Origin: Martinezella rhizogenes
Lineage (GTDB): Bacteria > Pseudomonadota > Alphaproteobacteria > Rhizobiales > Rhizobiaceae
Direction of reading: 5' to 3'
Assembly: GCF_007002745.1 (NCBI RefSeq)
Contig: NZ_SGNY01000002.1
Coordinates: forward strand, 620,001 to 684,000
Length of the DNA stretch: 64,000 bases
The notes beneath the pieces are model-generated. The model was not told the DNA's origin, did not search any database, and was given only the letters and a program-made list of their open reading frames with translations. This document shows, piece by piece, positions 26,556 through 35,652 of this stretch. How positions within the stretch are numbered: position 1 is the stretch's first letter; each line of letters starts with the position of its first letter. Position numbers and translations under genes: made by a program.

Positions 26556-27309
26556 GAAAAATTCCAACGACTTTATCCCAGAGGCTGGCACAGAGACCGG
26601 TTCCGCAACCGGAGAAACCCGTACCGCACTCGACTGGCGTGACGGGGATATGCCCTATTCGCTGGCCTTTGACGATCATTTTTATTGCCAGACGGATGGC
26701 AGGCTGGAATGCGGCCATGTCTTCCTGTCCGGAAACGGCCTGCCGGAGCGTTGGCTTGAACGGGAGGGCGTTTTCCGTATCGGTGAGCTGGGCTTCGGCA
26801 CCGGCCTTAATCTCTGCGAGACATGGCGCCAGTGGAAAGAGATGCGCAACGGCCGCTCCACGCTGCATTTCATCTCCTTCGAGCTTTACCCGATGAAGGC
26901 GGACGAGATCGACCGGGCGCTTTCCCGCTGGCCGGAGATCGATACTGAGCGCAAGGCGCTTGTCGCCCTCTGGCCGGAAGAGCCGCAAGGCAGGGTCGAC
27001 ATCGCACTGGATGACGAGACGCGCCTGACGGTGGTCTGCGGCGAGGCCTTTGCCGGAATCTCCAGCAGCAACGAGAGTTTCGACGCGTGGTTTCTGGACG
27101 GCTTCGCGCCGGCGCGCAATCCGGACATGTGGTCGCTGGAAATCATGCAGGCGCTCTTTGCCAAAACGGCGTCGGAGGGCACATTCGCCTCCTATGCCGC
27201 CGCCGGTTTCGTTCGCCGCAACCTCATCGCCGCGGGTTTTGACCTGGAACGGCGCAAGGGCTTTGCCGGAAAGCGGGAAATGCTCTGCGGCACCAAACGG
27301 CCCGCCTGA
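26554..27309 (+). CDS. mnmD: tRNA 5-aminomethyl-2-thiouridine methyltransferase
   Basis: A 251-residue SAM-dependent methyltransferase corresponding to the N-terminal domain of MnmC, which converts nm5s2U34 to mnm5s2U34 in tRNA. The SAM-binding motif RIGELGFGTGLNLCE lies near residue 75, and AWFLDGFAPARNPDMW near residue 175 is the family signature. The C-terminal ERRKGFAGKREMLCG matches the end of the domain. The oxidase partner is divergent, sharing the CATG start overlap. Confidence 0.9.
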   Translation: MKNSNDFIPEAGTETGSATGETRTALDWRDGDMPYSLAFDDHFYCQTDGRLECGHVFLSGNGLPERWLEREGVFRIGELGFGTGLNLCETWRQWKEMRNGRSTLHFISFELYPMKADEIDRALSRWPEIDTERKALVALWPEEPQGRVDIALDDETRLTVVCGEAFAGISSSNESFDAWFLDGFAPARNPDMWSLEIMQALFAKTASEGTFASYAAAGFVRRNLIAAGFDLERRKGFAGKREMLCGTKRPA

Positions 27310-27342
27310 GGCAATTCCGAAAACCCTCGCCGCGCCGGATGA

Positions 27343-30300
27343 TCAGACGCCCGGCGCGTCACGCCGGGGCATGGCATCCCCCAGCCATTGCGCGATCTTG
27401 TCCTCGAGGATTTCAGGACTGATCGGCTTCGACAGATAATCATCCATGCCCGCCTGCAGGCAAAGCTCCCGGTCACCGTCCTGGGTATGGGCGGTAACAC
27501 CGATGATCGGCACATGCCGGCCGTCCGCCGCCGCCTGTTCGGCGGCGCGGATGGCAAGCGTTGCCTGATGGCCGTTAATGACAGGCATCGAGACATCCAT
27601 GAGGATGATGGCGGGATTGTTTTCTTCCCACGCCTGAACCGCCTTCTTGCCGTTGCCGACGATCAGGAAACGCAAACCCGCCTGCTGCAAAATCTGGGTG
27701 AAGACAATCTGGTTGACGTCATTGTCCTCGGCCACCAGCACGTCGATCAGGCTCGGCCGGCGGCGTTCGGAAACAGCCGGGGTCGCTGGCGGAATGCGCT
27801 GTTTATTTTCAGCCAGACGCCTTTCCGTGCGCACCGGCCCGCCGCCTGCATCCAGTGCCAGCGGCTGCAGGCGGGCGCGTTTCAGCCGCACGTCGCGCAC
27901 CACATCGAACAGGGTGGAGCGCAAGAGCCGCGCCCGCGCCGGTTTCATCAGATGCGCCTGTACGTTGAGATCGGTAAACAGCGTCTCGTCACCCACCACA
28001 TCCATGGAGGTCAGAAACACGATGGCAATCTCATCGAAACGTTGGTCCGCGCGAATACGCTCGACCACATCCAGGCCGTTCATGACAGGCATATGATAAT
28101 CGAGGATGATGGCGTCGATGGCAAAGCCGAGCGACACGGCCTCCTGCAGCACGGCGATGCCGGACGGGCCGTCCTCCACCGCATGGCCATCAATGCCCCA
28201 AGTCTTCAGCTGCTCGGTCAATATACGGCGATTGACGTCGTTGTCGTCGATGACCAGCACCCGGATATCGTCGATCGCCACGGACATAAGCGGAACGTCA
28301 CGCCGCCTTTCGGTGACCTGAAACGGGATATTGACCTCGAAGGTCGATCCCTTGCCGACCTCGCTCACGACATTGATCGAACCGTCGAAAAGACCGACAA
28401 GGCCGACCGTGATCGCCAGTCCAAGCCCTGTTCCCTCGTGCCGGCGCGTCGCCGAACCATCCACCTGGCTGAACTTGTCGAAGATCGTCTCGAGCTTGTC
28501 AGGCGGAATGCCGATGCCGCTGTCTTCAACGCGCAGCGAGAGCATGGTTTCCGACGCCTCGGCCGATTGCGCGGCAAGCTCGATCAGCACATGCCCCGTT
28601 TCGGTGAATTTCACGGCGTTGCCGACGAGGTTGGTGACGATCTGGCGGAACCGCCCGGCATCGCCCATGACCTTGCCGAAAACCGACGGGTCGATCCGGA
28701 CAACCAGTTCGATGTCCTTTTCCAGCGCCGCCGAGGAGAGAAGCGAAACCACATCCTCCACCGCTTCGGCCGGATCGAAAGGCACGCTGCGCAGCTTCAT
28801 CTGTCCGGCCTCGATCTTGGAAAAATCGAGAATGTCGTTGATGATCGTCAGAAGCGCATTGCCTGACTTGACGATGATATCGGTGAAAGTCTTCTGGCGC
28901 GTGTCCAGATTGGACTTGGCCAGAAGCTCCGCCATGCCGAGCACACCGTTCATCGGCGTGCGGATTTCATGGCTCATATTGGCCAGGAATTCCGATTTGG
29001 CGCGATCCGCCGCTTCCGCCCGCGAAAGTAGCCGCTGCAATTCCTCTTCACGCAGCTTCATCTCGGTCACATCGGTGACGATGACGAGCCAGTAATTGCC
29101 GGAACTGTTGGTGGCTTCCAGATTGAGCCAGGTTTTGCCGGCCACATGGATGAGCCAGGAAAACGGCTGGTTGGCGGCAATGTTGTCTTTCCAGGCGGCA
29201 AGCGTTGCCGCCGCCTCCTCGGCGGTGCCGAAATCTCCGCGCTTGGCACAATGGGCAAAGAAGCCCGACCAGTTGCGGCCTTTTTCCAGCAGATGCGGCG
29301 GCACGTCGAACATCCGCGCCATCGCTTCGTTGGACATGATGATCGTGCCCTGCTCGACCAGCACCAGGCCCTGCGCCATGGCGCGCGTGGCGCCCTGCAT
29401 ATATTCGCCGACGCGCTCCAGCTCGGCCTTGGCCTTCATGATCTCTGCATCGCGCATGCGCACATCGGTCACGTCGGCATAGGTGCTGAGGATTTTCCCG
29501 CCATCGAGGCGGGTTTTCGAGATGACGGTAACCTTGCCGCTTTTGCTGCGCACTTCGCGCGGCGCAGAGGCCTCCTTGCTGAGAAGCCGCGCCGTTCGCT
29601 GACTATAAAGATCAGCGAAGGACATGTCGCCGTAGTCGTAAAGGCCGCTTTCGAAATTCAATTCCATGAATTCGCGATAGCTTTTGCCGACCAGCGATTT
29701 CTCGCCACCAATTTCGCCCCAGACCTCGTAAAAGAACGGATTGACATATTCGATGACGAGATCGGCGTTGATGAGCAGCACGCCCACCGGCAGGGCATGA
29801 AGAATCATCTCCAGCTGGCGGTGCAGCGCTTCGGCCTGTGCCTGCGCCGCAATCAGTGCATTTTCACGGTCCTGCAACAGGCTGACATCGGTAACCGAGC
29901 CGACCAGATAATATTCGTCGTCAGGCGTCGCCACCCGGCCGAGGCGGGTAATGACGGGAACGGAGCTGCCATCCGGCAGCGGCAGGGTTTCCGCCTTCTC
30001 GATTGCCTCGCCCGTTTCAAGCAGCCGCTCGTTTTCAAGCCGGGACTGCTCGCCGGTCGCCGGAAACATCTCGTTTTCGGTCTTGCCGATAAAATGGGCG
30101 AGATCGCCTCCGACGAATTTCTCATAGGCCGCATTGGCAAAGGTCAGCCGCCTGTCATGATCCCGCAAAAAGACCGCCACCGGCAATTGCTCAAGCGCGG
30201 CGCGCAGCAGCCAGGTCTCGCGGATCTGCGTGCTGAGCAGGGTCTCATGCGCCTTGAACTCGGTCACGTCGATGCGCAGCCCCACCAGCATGCCGTTTTC

Positions 30301-31041
30301 CAGCCGCTTGTTGACCATGCGCACCCAGCGGCCATCGGCAAACTGCTCCACTCTTTCCAGGTAGGGCAGGGAAAAATCCCGCAGCTGCTCCTGCTTCCAG
30401 CTTTCAAAAGCCTGATCATCCTCTTTCGCGCGGCTGTAACCGCTTGAAAAATAGACCGCTTCCATCAGCGCTTCGAGCCGCATGCCCGGCTTCAGCGCAA
30501 CACCGAAGGCACTGTAGAATTCCAGGAAGCGGGCGTTGCAATAAATCAGCCGGTTTTCTTCGTCATAGATAACGATACCGGCATCGATGAGATCAATCAC
30601 CCCACTGCCGAACAGCAACTCGGAGGCGTTATCGCCGCTGGAGAAGCCCTCAATGGCAACCGCCGGCATTTCCTCGAATGCTTCAAACAGGAAAAGATTG
30701 CCGTCATCGCCGATAAAACGTTCGCAACGAAGCGTATATGGCCCGGAAGACGCCGCACCATGACAGGCGATCAGCTCATCCGTGGCGAAAACCAGCGAGC
30801 GGCGCTCCCTGTCTTCCCGTTCGGCATCGCGAATATCGGCGGAGAGGGAAAAGCTCGTTTGCCCCTGAAACGACGCGGGTGGACGCCCCATGATCCGGCC
30901 ATAGGCGGCGTTGACCATGAGATAGCGCAGCTCGCTGTCCTTGATGCACGCGGGCAAGTCCAGGGCGGCGACGGCCCTGTAAGCTTTTTCCAGCAACCCG
31001 CTGCCTTCGGTCAATCGATACTCCACACCGTGCAGTTCCAT
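27343..31041 (-). CDS. hybrid sensor histidine kinase with multiple PAS domains and two receiver domains
   Basis: A 1232-residue cytoplasmic signalling protein; no transmembrane helix is evident. Residues 1 to about 660 contain a chain of about five PAS-like domains (for example IYDEENRLIYCNARFLEFY near 156 and FLRDHDRRLTFANAAYEKF near 285). The HisKA helix holds the phosphoacceptor His near residue 690 (ANMSHEIRTPMNG). The ATPase domain shows NLVGNAVKFT near 805 and DSGIGIPPDKLETIFDKFSQ after it. Two receivers follow, with phospho-acceptor Asp in ILDYHMPVMNG near 977 and ILMDVSMPVINGH near 1145. No HPt domain is present, so a separate phosphotransfer protein is expected. The start has only a weak ribosome-binding site. 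Confidence 0.9.
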   Translation of the reverse strand: MELHGVEYRLTEGSGLLEKAYRAVAALDLPACIKDSELRYLMVNAAYGRIMGRPPASFQGQTSFSLSADIRDAEREDRERRSLVFATDELIACHGAASSGPYTLRCERFIGDDGNLFLFEAFEEMPAVAIEGFSSGDNASELLFGSGVIDLIDAGIVIYDEENRLIYCNARFLEFYSAFGVALKPGMRLEALMEAVYFSSGYSRAKEDDQAFESWKQEQLRDFSLPYLERVEQFADGRWVRMVNKRLENGMLVGLRIDVTEFKAHETLLSTQIRETWLLRAALEQLPVAVFLRDHDRRLTFANAAYEKFVGGDLAHFIGKTENEMFPATGEQSRLENERLLETGEAIEKAETLPLPDGSSVPVITRLGRVATPDDEYYLVGSVTDVSLLQDRENALIAAQAQAEALHRQLEMILHALPVGVLLINADLVIEYVNPFFYEVWGEIGGEKSLVGKSYREFMELNFESGLYDYGDMSFADLYSQRTARLLSKEASAPREVRSKSGKVTVISKTRLDGGKILSTYADVTDVRMRDAEIMKAKAELERVGEYMQGATRAMAQGLVLVEQGTIIMSNEAMARMFDVPPHLLEKGRNWSGFFAHCAKRGDFGTAEEAAATLAAWKDNIAANQPFSWLIHVAGKTWLNLEATNSSGNYWLVIVTDVTEMKLREEELQRLLSRAEAADRAKSEFLANMSHEIRTPMNGVLGMAELLAKSNLDTRQKTFTDIIVKSGNALLTIINDILDFSKIEAGQMKLRSVPFDPAEAVEDVVSLLSSAALEKDIELVVRIDPSVFGKVMGDAGRFRQIVTNLVGNAVKFTETGHVLIELAAQSAEASETMLSLRVEDSGIGIPPDKLETIFDKFSQVDGSATRRHEGTGLGLAITVGLVGLFDGSINVVSEVGKGSTFEVNIPFQVTERRRDVPLMSVAIDDIRVLVIDDNDVNRRILTEQLKTWGIDGHAVEDGPSGIAVLQEAVSLGFAIDAIILDYHMPVMNGLDVVERIRADQRFDEIAIVFLTSMDVVGDETLFTDLNVQAHLMKPARARLLRSTLFDVVRDVRLKRARLQPLALDAGGGPVRTERRLAENKQRIPPATPAVSERRRPSLIDVLVAEDNDVNQIVFTQILQQAGLRFLIVGNGKKAVQAWEENNPAIILMDVSMPVINGHQATLAIRAAEQAAADGRHVPIIGVTAHTQDGDRELCLQAGMDDYLSKPISPEILEDKIAQWLGDAMPRRDAPGV

Positions 31042-31517
31042 TTCTGTCGAATCAAATATTTCCGGATATCGTCGTAAAAACGTTATGTGATAAAATCGCC
31101 GTTTGCTATGTACCGTGCGGCACTGCTACCCTTTTTTAACCATAAATATTCGCTCCGATGCGCCATTCCGACCATAACCGGCCGACCTTGCGCATGGCTG
31201 CCATGCGTCGCGGGACAGCCGCGTTATAAAACTATCGCTTGACTTTAACGCGCAAAACGCCCACATGCCGGTCAAGCTTTCACCTTCGGCAGCCGCGTGA
31301 GCTGCAGCGTATGTCCAGAACGACTTGTTCCAAGAGAAATCTGGCCCGCATGAAGGAAAAGCGCAACGAATACAGAAGACGGCATTTGCCGCACTGATGC
31401 GCAGAAAGTTATTCCAACCCACAAGTTCCCAATTCACGCGGGGTTCTTGACGCCGAAACCACCGGACAGCAGCCCTGCTCCGGCTGAGTTTGTTTTGGCG
31501 CCCCGAAAGGCAATATA
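31042..31517. other. long leader region between histidine kinase and DEAD-box gene
   Basis: No gene is supported in these 476 bases. A frame on the reverse strand (31126-31437) has no recognisable family and unusual composition. TTGACTTTAA near 31240 could be a -35 element for the helicase gene, giving a leader of about 250 bases. Long leaders are known for cold-responsive DEAD-box genes, but no structure was computed here. Confidence 0.4.
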
Positions 31518-32993
31518 TTGACCAGTTTTAGCGAACTCGGCCTCTCCGAAAAGATTGTGGCCAGCGTTACCCAGCTTGGCTACACAACCCCGACCCCCAT
31601 TCAGGCAAAAGCCATTCCGCTGCTGCTCGAAGGCCGTGACCTCATCGGCCTCGCACAGACCGGCACCGGCAAGACCGCAGCCTTCGGCCTGCCGATCATC
31701 GAAATGCTGATGAAGCAGGCCGACCGTCCGGCAAACCGCACCACCCGCACGCTGATCCTTGCACCGACCCGCGAACTGGTGAACCAGATCGGCGAAAACC
31801 TGCGCTCCTTCGTGAAGAAGACGCCGCTGCGCATCAACCAGGTTGTCGGCGGCGCGTCGATCAACAAGCAGCAGCTGCAGCTCGAAAAAGGCACCGACAT
31901 CCTCGTCGCCACGCCCGGCCGCCTGCTGGACCTCATCGCCCGCAACGCCATCTCGCTCTCCAAGGTGACGTATCTCGTTCTCGACGAAGCCGACCAGATG
32001 CTCGATCTCGGCTTCATCCACGATCTGCGCAAGATTTCCCGCATGGTTCCGCCCAAGCGCCAGACGCTGCTCTTTTCGGCGACCATGCCGAAGGCGATTT
32101 CCGAGCTTGCCAGCAACTTCCTGACCGACCCGATCAAGGTCGAGGTCACGCCTCCGGGCAAGGCTGCCGACAAGGTCGAGCAGTACGTGCATTTCGTCGC
32201 CGGCAAGAACGACAAGACCGATCTCCTGAAGAAGTCGCTGAACGAGAACCCGGACGGTCGCTCGATCGTTTTCCTGCGCACCAAGCACGGCGCGGAAAAG
32301 CTTTACAAGCATCTGGAACATATCGGTTTCAAGGTCGCCTCCATCCACGGCAACAAGAGCCAGGGCCAGCGCGAGCGGGCACTGAAGGGCTTCAAAGATG
32401 GTGACATCAAGGTTCTGGTCGCAACCGACGTCGCCGCCCGCGGCATCGATATCCCGGCCGTAACCCACGTCTTCAACTACGACCTGCCGGAAGTGCCTGA
32501 TGCCTACGTTCACCGCATCGGCCGTACCGCCCGCGCCGGTCGCGACGGCATCGCCATCGCTTTCTGCGCACCGGACGAAACCCGCCTGCTGCACGACATC
32601 GAAAAGCTGATGAAGATCGATATCCCGGTCGCATCAGGTGAACGTCCGGCCGGTCTCGCCAGCCCGACGCGCCCCAACAACAACCGTGGCGGCCGCAACA
32701 ACAACAATGGTGGCCAGCAGCGCGGCCCGCGCGAAGGTGGACGTCACAATGGCGAATCTCGCCCATCCCGCAACCATGCGCCGCGCGATGCGGACAATGA
32801 TCTGGAAGTCACGTCCGACTTCAAGCGTGTGAAGCAGGCTGAAGGCGACGCAGGTCGTCCGGCCGGCCCCCGCAAGCACCGCCGTCCGGCCCGCAAGCCC
32901 GGCGGCAGCGGCGCCAACCGCCACGCACCTGCTGGCGGCAACGGCCAGGAAAAGCGCGCTTCCGGCAACGGCCATCGCGGCCGCAACCGTTAA
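31518..32993 (+). CDS. DEAD-box ATP-dependent RNA helicase
   Basis: A 491-residue helicase of the RhlE/DeaD group involved in ribosome assembly and RNA turnover, often needed in the cold. The motifs run in order: Q motif GYTTPTPIQ near residue 21, Walker A AQTGTGKT near 48, PTRELV near 82, TPGR near 130, DEAD near 156, SAT near 187, and HRIGRTARAGR near 331. From about residue 375 the tail is low-complexity and basic, rich in Asn, Gly and Arg (RGGRNNNNGGQQRG), a typical RNA-binding extension. The start is a TTG at 31518 that lies within the palindrome CAATATATTG, with GAAAGG just upstream. Confidence 0.92.
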   Translation: MTSFSELGLSEKIVASVTQLGYTTPTPIQAKAIPLLLEGRDLIGLAQTGTGKTAAFGLPIIEMLMKQADRPANRTTRTLILAPTRELVNQIGENLRSFVKKTPLRINQVVGGASINKQQLQLEKGTDILVATPGRLLDLIARNAISLSKVTYLVLDEADQMLDLGFIHDLRKISRMVPPKRQTLLFSATMPKAISELASNFLTDPIKVEVTPPGKAADKVEQYVHFVAGKNDKTDLLKKSLNENPDGRSIVFLRTKHGAEKLYKHLEHIGFKVASIHGNKSQGQRERALKGFKDGDIKVLVATDVAARGIDIPAVTHVFNYDLPEVPDAYVHRIGRTARAGRDGIAIAFCAPDETRLLHDIEKLMKIDIPVASGERPAGLASPTRPNNNRGGRNNNNGGQQRGPREGGRHNGESRPSRNHAPRDADNDLEVTSDFKRVKQAEGDAGRPAGPRKHRRPARKPGGSGANRHAPAGGNGQEKRASGNGHRGRNR

Positions 32994-33029
32994 GTTGCTT
33001 CGCGTGGATTGAGGACGCTCGCGGCCCAT

Positions 33030-33170
33030 TTCTTCTCCCCGCCGGGGAGAAGGTGGCCCGAAGGGTCGGATGAGGGGTAAGTCCTCCGAAATCCGGCAAC
33101 GGCGCCCCCTCATCCCGCTGCCGCGGACTTCTCCCCCTCGGGGAGAAGAAACAAGCGGCACCCGCTCGGT
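33030..33170. repeat. two-hairpin palindromic repeat downstream of the helicase gene
   Basis: Hairpins TTCTTCTCCCCGCCGGGGAGAA near 33030 and CTTCTCCCCCTCGGGGAGAAG near 33128 flank a core; 'GGTGGCCCGAAGGGTCGG' and 'CCCCCTCATCCCGCTGCCG' are in the usual places. The unit closes with GGCACCCGCTCGG. It is the same family as at 3149, 10212 and 15811. Confidence 0.85.
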
Positions 33171-33212
33171 CTACCATGCGGTTGTTCTCTTCCGAGACGC
33201 CTTCAGATCACC

Positions 33213-33246
33213 CCCCGCAAGCCACCAGCCTGCGGGGTTTTTCTTT
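33213..33246 (+). terminator. rho-independent terminator after the DEAD-box gene
   Basis: CCCCGCA at 33213-33219 pairs with TGCGGGG at 33231-33237 across an 11-base loop, followed by TTTTTCTTT. It lies about 220 bases downstream of the helicase stop, after the palindromic repeat. Confidence 0.8.
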
Positions 33247-33250
33247 GCCC

Positions 33251-34174
33251 TCACCCGCCTTGCACAACCGGTCGACGCCGGGATGGCAGGGTCATGGCCA
33301 GCACGCCGGCGATGACACAGACGAGACCCACCCACATGGCAGGTGTCGGCACTTCCCCCAGAAATGCCATGCCGATCGCCACGCCGACCGGCACCCGCAG
33401 ATAGGCCTGCGATGTGGTGCCGACCGAGCCGAGCGTCTGCATCAGCCGGAAATAGATCATGAAGGCGAGCGCGGTTGAAAAGACGCTCAAACACACAAGC
33501 GAAGTGAGCGAGGCGGCCGAAGGCGACAATGTCCACGGTCGGTCAACGACCAGGCTGACGGGCAAAAGCAGCACCGCACCGCAGATCAGCGAGCCAGCAG
33601 CCGGCATGATCGGATCAAGCCCCTTGAAGTTCTTGCCGAAGATCGCCGCACAGGCATAGGAAAACGCCGCCATCAGCACGGCGAGCTGGCTCCATATCGC
33701 CTCGCCCGCACCACCCAGCGCCTCCATGCCGATGATGAGACACACGCCCGTCATGCCGGCAATGGTGCCGAACAGCTTGCGCCCGCTGACCGCCTCATGC
33801 CTGATAACCAGCGCGGTGAGAAGAAAGGTGAAGATCGGCGTCGTGGCATTGAGAATGACGGCAAGCCCGGCGTCGATGCTCTGCTCCGCCCAGGCAATCA
33901 GCGTGAAAGGCAACACGCTGTTGATACAGGCCTGAATGAAAAACAGCCGCCAGGTGGCAAAATCTTTCGGCAATCGCAGCCCGCGCAACCGGATCACGAC
34001 GTAGAGCAGCAGACCCGCAATCAGCGTCCGCGATGCGATGAAGGTGATGGGCGGTATCGTCTCCACCCCGATCTTGATGAACGTATAGGAGGCCGCCCAT
34101 AGCGTGGACAGAAGCGCGAGCAGCAGCAATTCGCGGGCAATGGGATTTTGAGTGGTCACGGATCGACTTTCCAA
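33251..34174 (-). CDS. DMT-superfamily transporter with two EamA domains
   Basis: A 307-residue membrane protein with ten predicted helices in two EamA repeats (first from LLLALLSTLWAASYTFIKIG near residue 17, second from AVLMAAFSYACAAIFGK near residue 165). PVGVAIGMAFLGE near the end is a family signature. Members export metabolites or amino acids; the substrate is not known. The gene is single, convergent with the helicase and its terminator, and unrelated in detail to the second DMT gene at 35.6 kb. Confidence 0.87.
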   Translation of the reverse strand: MESRSVTTQNPIARELLLLALLSTLWAASYTFIKIGVETIPPITFIASRTLIAGLLLYVVIRLRGLRLPKDFATWRLFFIQACINSVLPFTLIAWAEQSIDAGLAVILNATTPIFTFLLTALVIRHEAVSGRKLFGTIAGMTGVCLIIGMEALGGAGEAIWSQLAVLMAAFSYACAAIFGKNFKGLDPIMPAAGSLICGAVLLLPVSLVVDRPWTLSPSAASLTSLVCLSVFSTALAFMIYFRLMQTLGSVGTTSQAYLRVPVGVAIGMAFLGEVPTPAMWVGLVCVIAGVLAMTLPSRRRPVVQGG

Positions 34175-34251
34175 CAGCGTTCAGGATCAACCGTTCTTAA
34201 CCCGAAAACAGGCATCTATGCTTCGGTGGCGGCCGAAGTTTTACCGCTTTT

Positions 34252-34292
34252 CCAAAAAAGAAGCCCCGCACGGCATGACCATGCGGGGCTTC
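34252..34292 (-). terminator. rho-independent terminator for the DoxX gene
   Basis: GAAGCCCCGCA and TGCGGGGCTTC pair across a short loop. Read on the reverse strand, the stem is followed by a run of T (the CCAAAAAAG at 34252-34259 on the plus strand). It lies about 35 bases after the DoxX stop codon. Confidence 0.82.
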
Positions 34293-34325
34293 GGTAAAAG
34301 GATCGATGCTGATCGGTCGGGCAGA

Positions 34326-34721
34326 TCAGGCCCGGCGTTCATCCGCCGAGAAAGCGCCTGGACCGGCAAAGACCAGATAGAGGAAGACGAAGCAGAACAG
34401 GATGGCGGCATCGCCACCGTTCAGGACCGGGAAAACGCTGCTGGGCGCGTGCGCCATGAAATAGGCGACGGCCATCTGACCGGAAAGGATGAAGGCGACC
34501 GGTCGTGTGAACAGGCCGATCAGCACGAGAATGCCGCCGACGAGTTCCAGAAGCGCCGCCACCAGCATCAGGGTCGGCAACGAGCCTTCCATCTGCGATG
34601 CCGGAAAGCCGAACAGCTTCTGCGTTCCATGTTCGATGAAAAGCAGCGCTGCGATGATGCGCAGTGCCGCAAGAGCATAAGGTCGATAGCGAGAAAGATT
34701 GTCGAAAGCTGCCATGTTCAT
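34326..34721 (-). CDS. DoxX-family membrane protein
   Basis: A 131-residue protein with four hydrophobic helices. The DoxX signature is visible in ALRIIAALLFIEHGTQKLFG near residue 19 and LELVGGILVLIGLFTRPVAF near residue 58. Members form membrane complexes linked to thiosulfate oxidation or redox stress in some organisms; the role of this stand-alone type is not established. It has its own terminator and appears to be monocistronic. Confidence 0.87.
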   Translation of the reverse strand: MNMAAFDNLSRYRPYALAALRIIAALLFIEHGTQKLFGFPASQMEGSLPTLMLVAALLELVGGILVLIGLFTRPVAFILSGQMAVAYFMAHAPSSVFPVLNGGDAAILFCFVFLYLVFAGPGAFSADERRA

Positions 34722-34956
34722 GTGTCCCCGTTGAAGTGGTGCCGCGCTCGATACAGTGCATTCAAGCCTTTATGGATACACGTCTCGAACACCGGAAATC
34801 ACGTTTCCGATATTGCAGAACTCCCTTAAATACAGAAAGGGAGGCATTCTACACATGGTTGATTTTCCAGCATAAAATTGGCCATCTGCTGAAAAACTCA
34901 ACTCAAGGGTACAGACATTTTTTGGCGAGGCAAAGGCGGAAAAATCCGCCTCTCCA

Positions 34957-35574
34957 TCACGCCTGCAGCACAACCACCTTGGAGCCAACCGGCACGCGGC
35001 TGTAAAGATCGATGATATCGTGGTTGAGCATGCGGATGCAGCCGCTGGACATGGCGTGGCCGATGGATTGCGGCTGGTTGGTGCCGTGCAGGCGGAACAT
35101 GGTGTCGTTGCCGCCGCGATAGAGATAAAGCGCGCGGGCACCGAGCGGATTGTTCGGGCCGCCCGCCATGCCACCGGCGAATTTCAGATTGCGCGGATCG
35201 CGGCGCATCATGTTTGCTGTCGGCGTCCAGGACGGCCACTCGGATTTGCGGCCGATATAGGCGTCGCCCTTCAGCGCAAGACCCTGCCGGCCAACACCGA
35301 CGCCGTAACGCATGGCGCGACCATCGCCCATGACATAATAGAGTCGCCGTGCCGGCGTATCCACCACCACCGTTCCGGCCGGATGGCTGGTATCGTAGGT
35401 GACTTCCTGCCGGCGAAGTTCCGGCTTGACCTTGTCGAGATGCATGGCGGGCAGCGGGAATTTCTCTTCCGGCATCGCCGCATAATTAAGCCTTTGCTGA
35501 CCGATACCGGTATTTGCGCAGCCGGCCAGAAACAGTGGCAATCCGAACAGAACCCCACGACGTGAAATAGACAT
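34957..35574 (-). CDS. L,D-transpeptidase (YkuD domain) lipoprotein
   Basis: A 205-residue periplasmic enzyme. A lipobox LAGC places the lipidated Cys at residue 19 after an SRR-containing signal. The YkuD catalytic motif HGTNQPQSIGHAMSSGCIRM spans 163-182, with His163, the nucleophile Cys179 and Arg181 in place. It forms 3-3 crosslinks in peptidoglycan or attaches proteins to it, a major mode of crosslinking in polar-growing Rhizobiales. The gene is single with an A+T-rich 3' flank. Length is normal for the short ErfK-type enzymes. Confidence 0.92.
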   Translation of the reverse strand: MSISRRGVLFGLPLFLAGCANTGIGQQRLNYAAMPEEKFPLPAMHLDKVKPELRRQEVTYDTSHPAGTVVVDTPARRLYYVMGDGRAMRYGVGVGRQGLALKGDAYIGRKSEWPSWTPTANMMRRDPRNLKFAGGMAGGPNNPLGARALYLYRGGNDTMFRLHGTNQPQSIGHAMSSGCIRMLNHDIIDLYSRVPVGSKVVVLQA

Positions 35575-35652
35575 GTAACCCCCGCCAAATCATGTGATTA
35601 ACGAGAGGTATAATTTTATGGTTAACAAACCCCTAATATGAGGTTGTAGTAA

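Noticed and set aside
31126-31437. 103-codon reverse frame upstream of the DEAD-box gene
   Set aside because: Trp/Cys-rich composition without a recognisable domain or ribosome-binding site; the region is better read as a leader.
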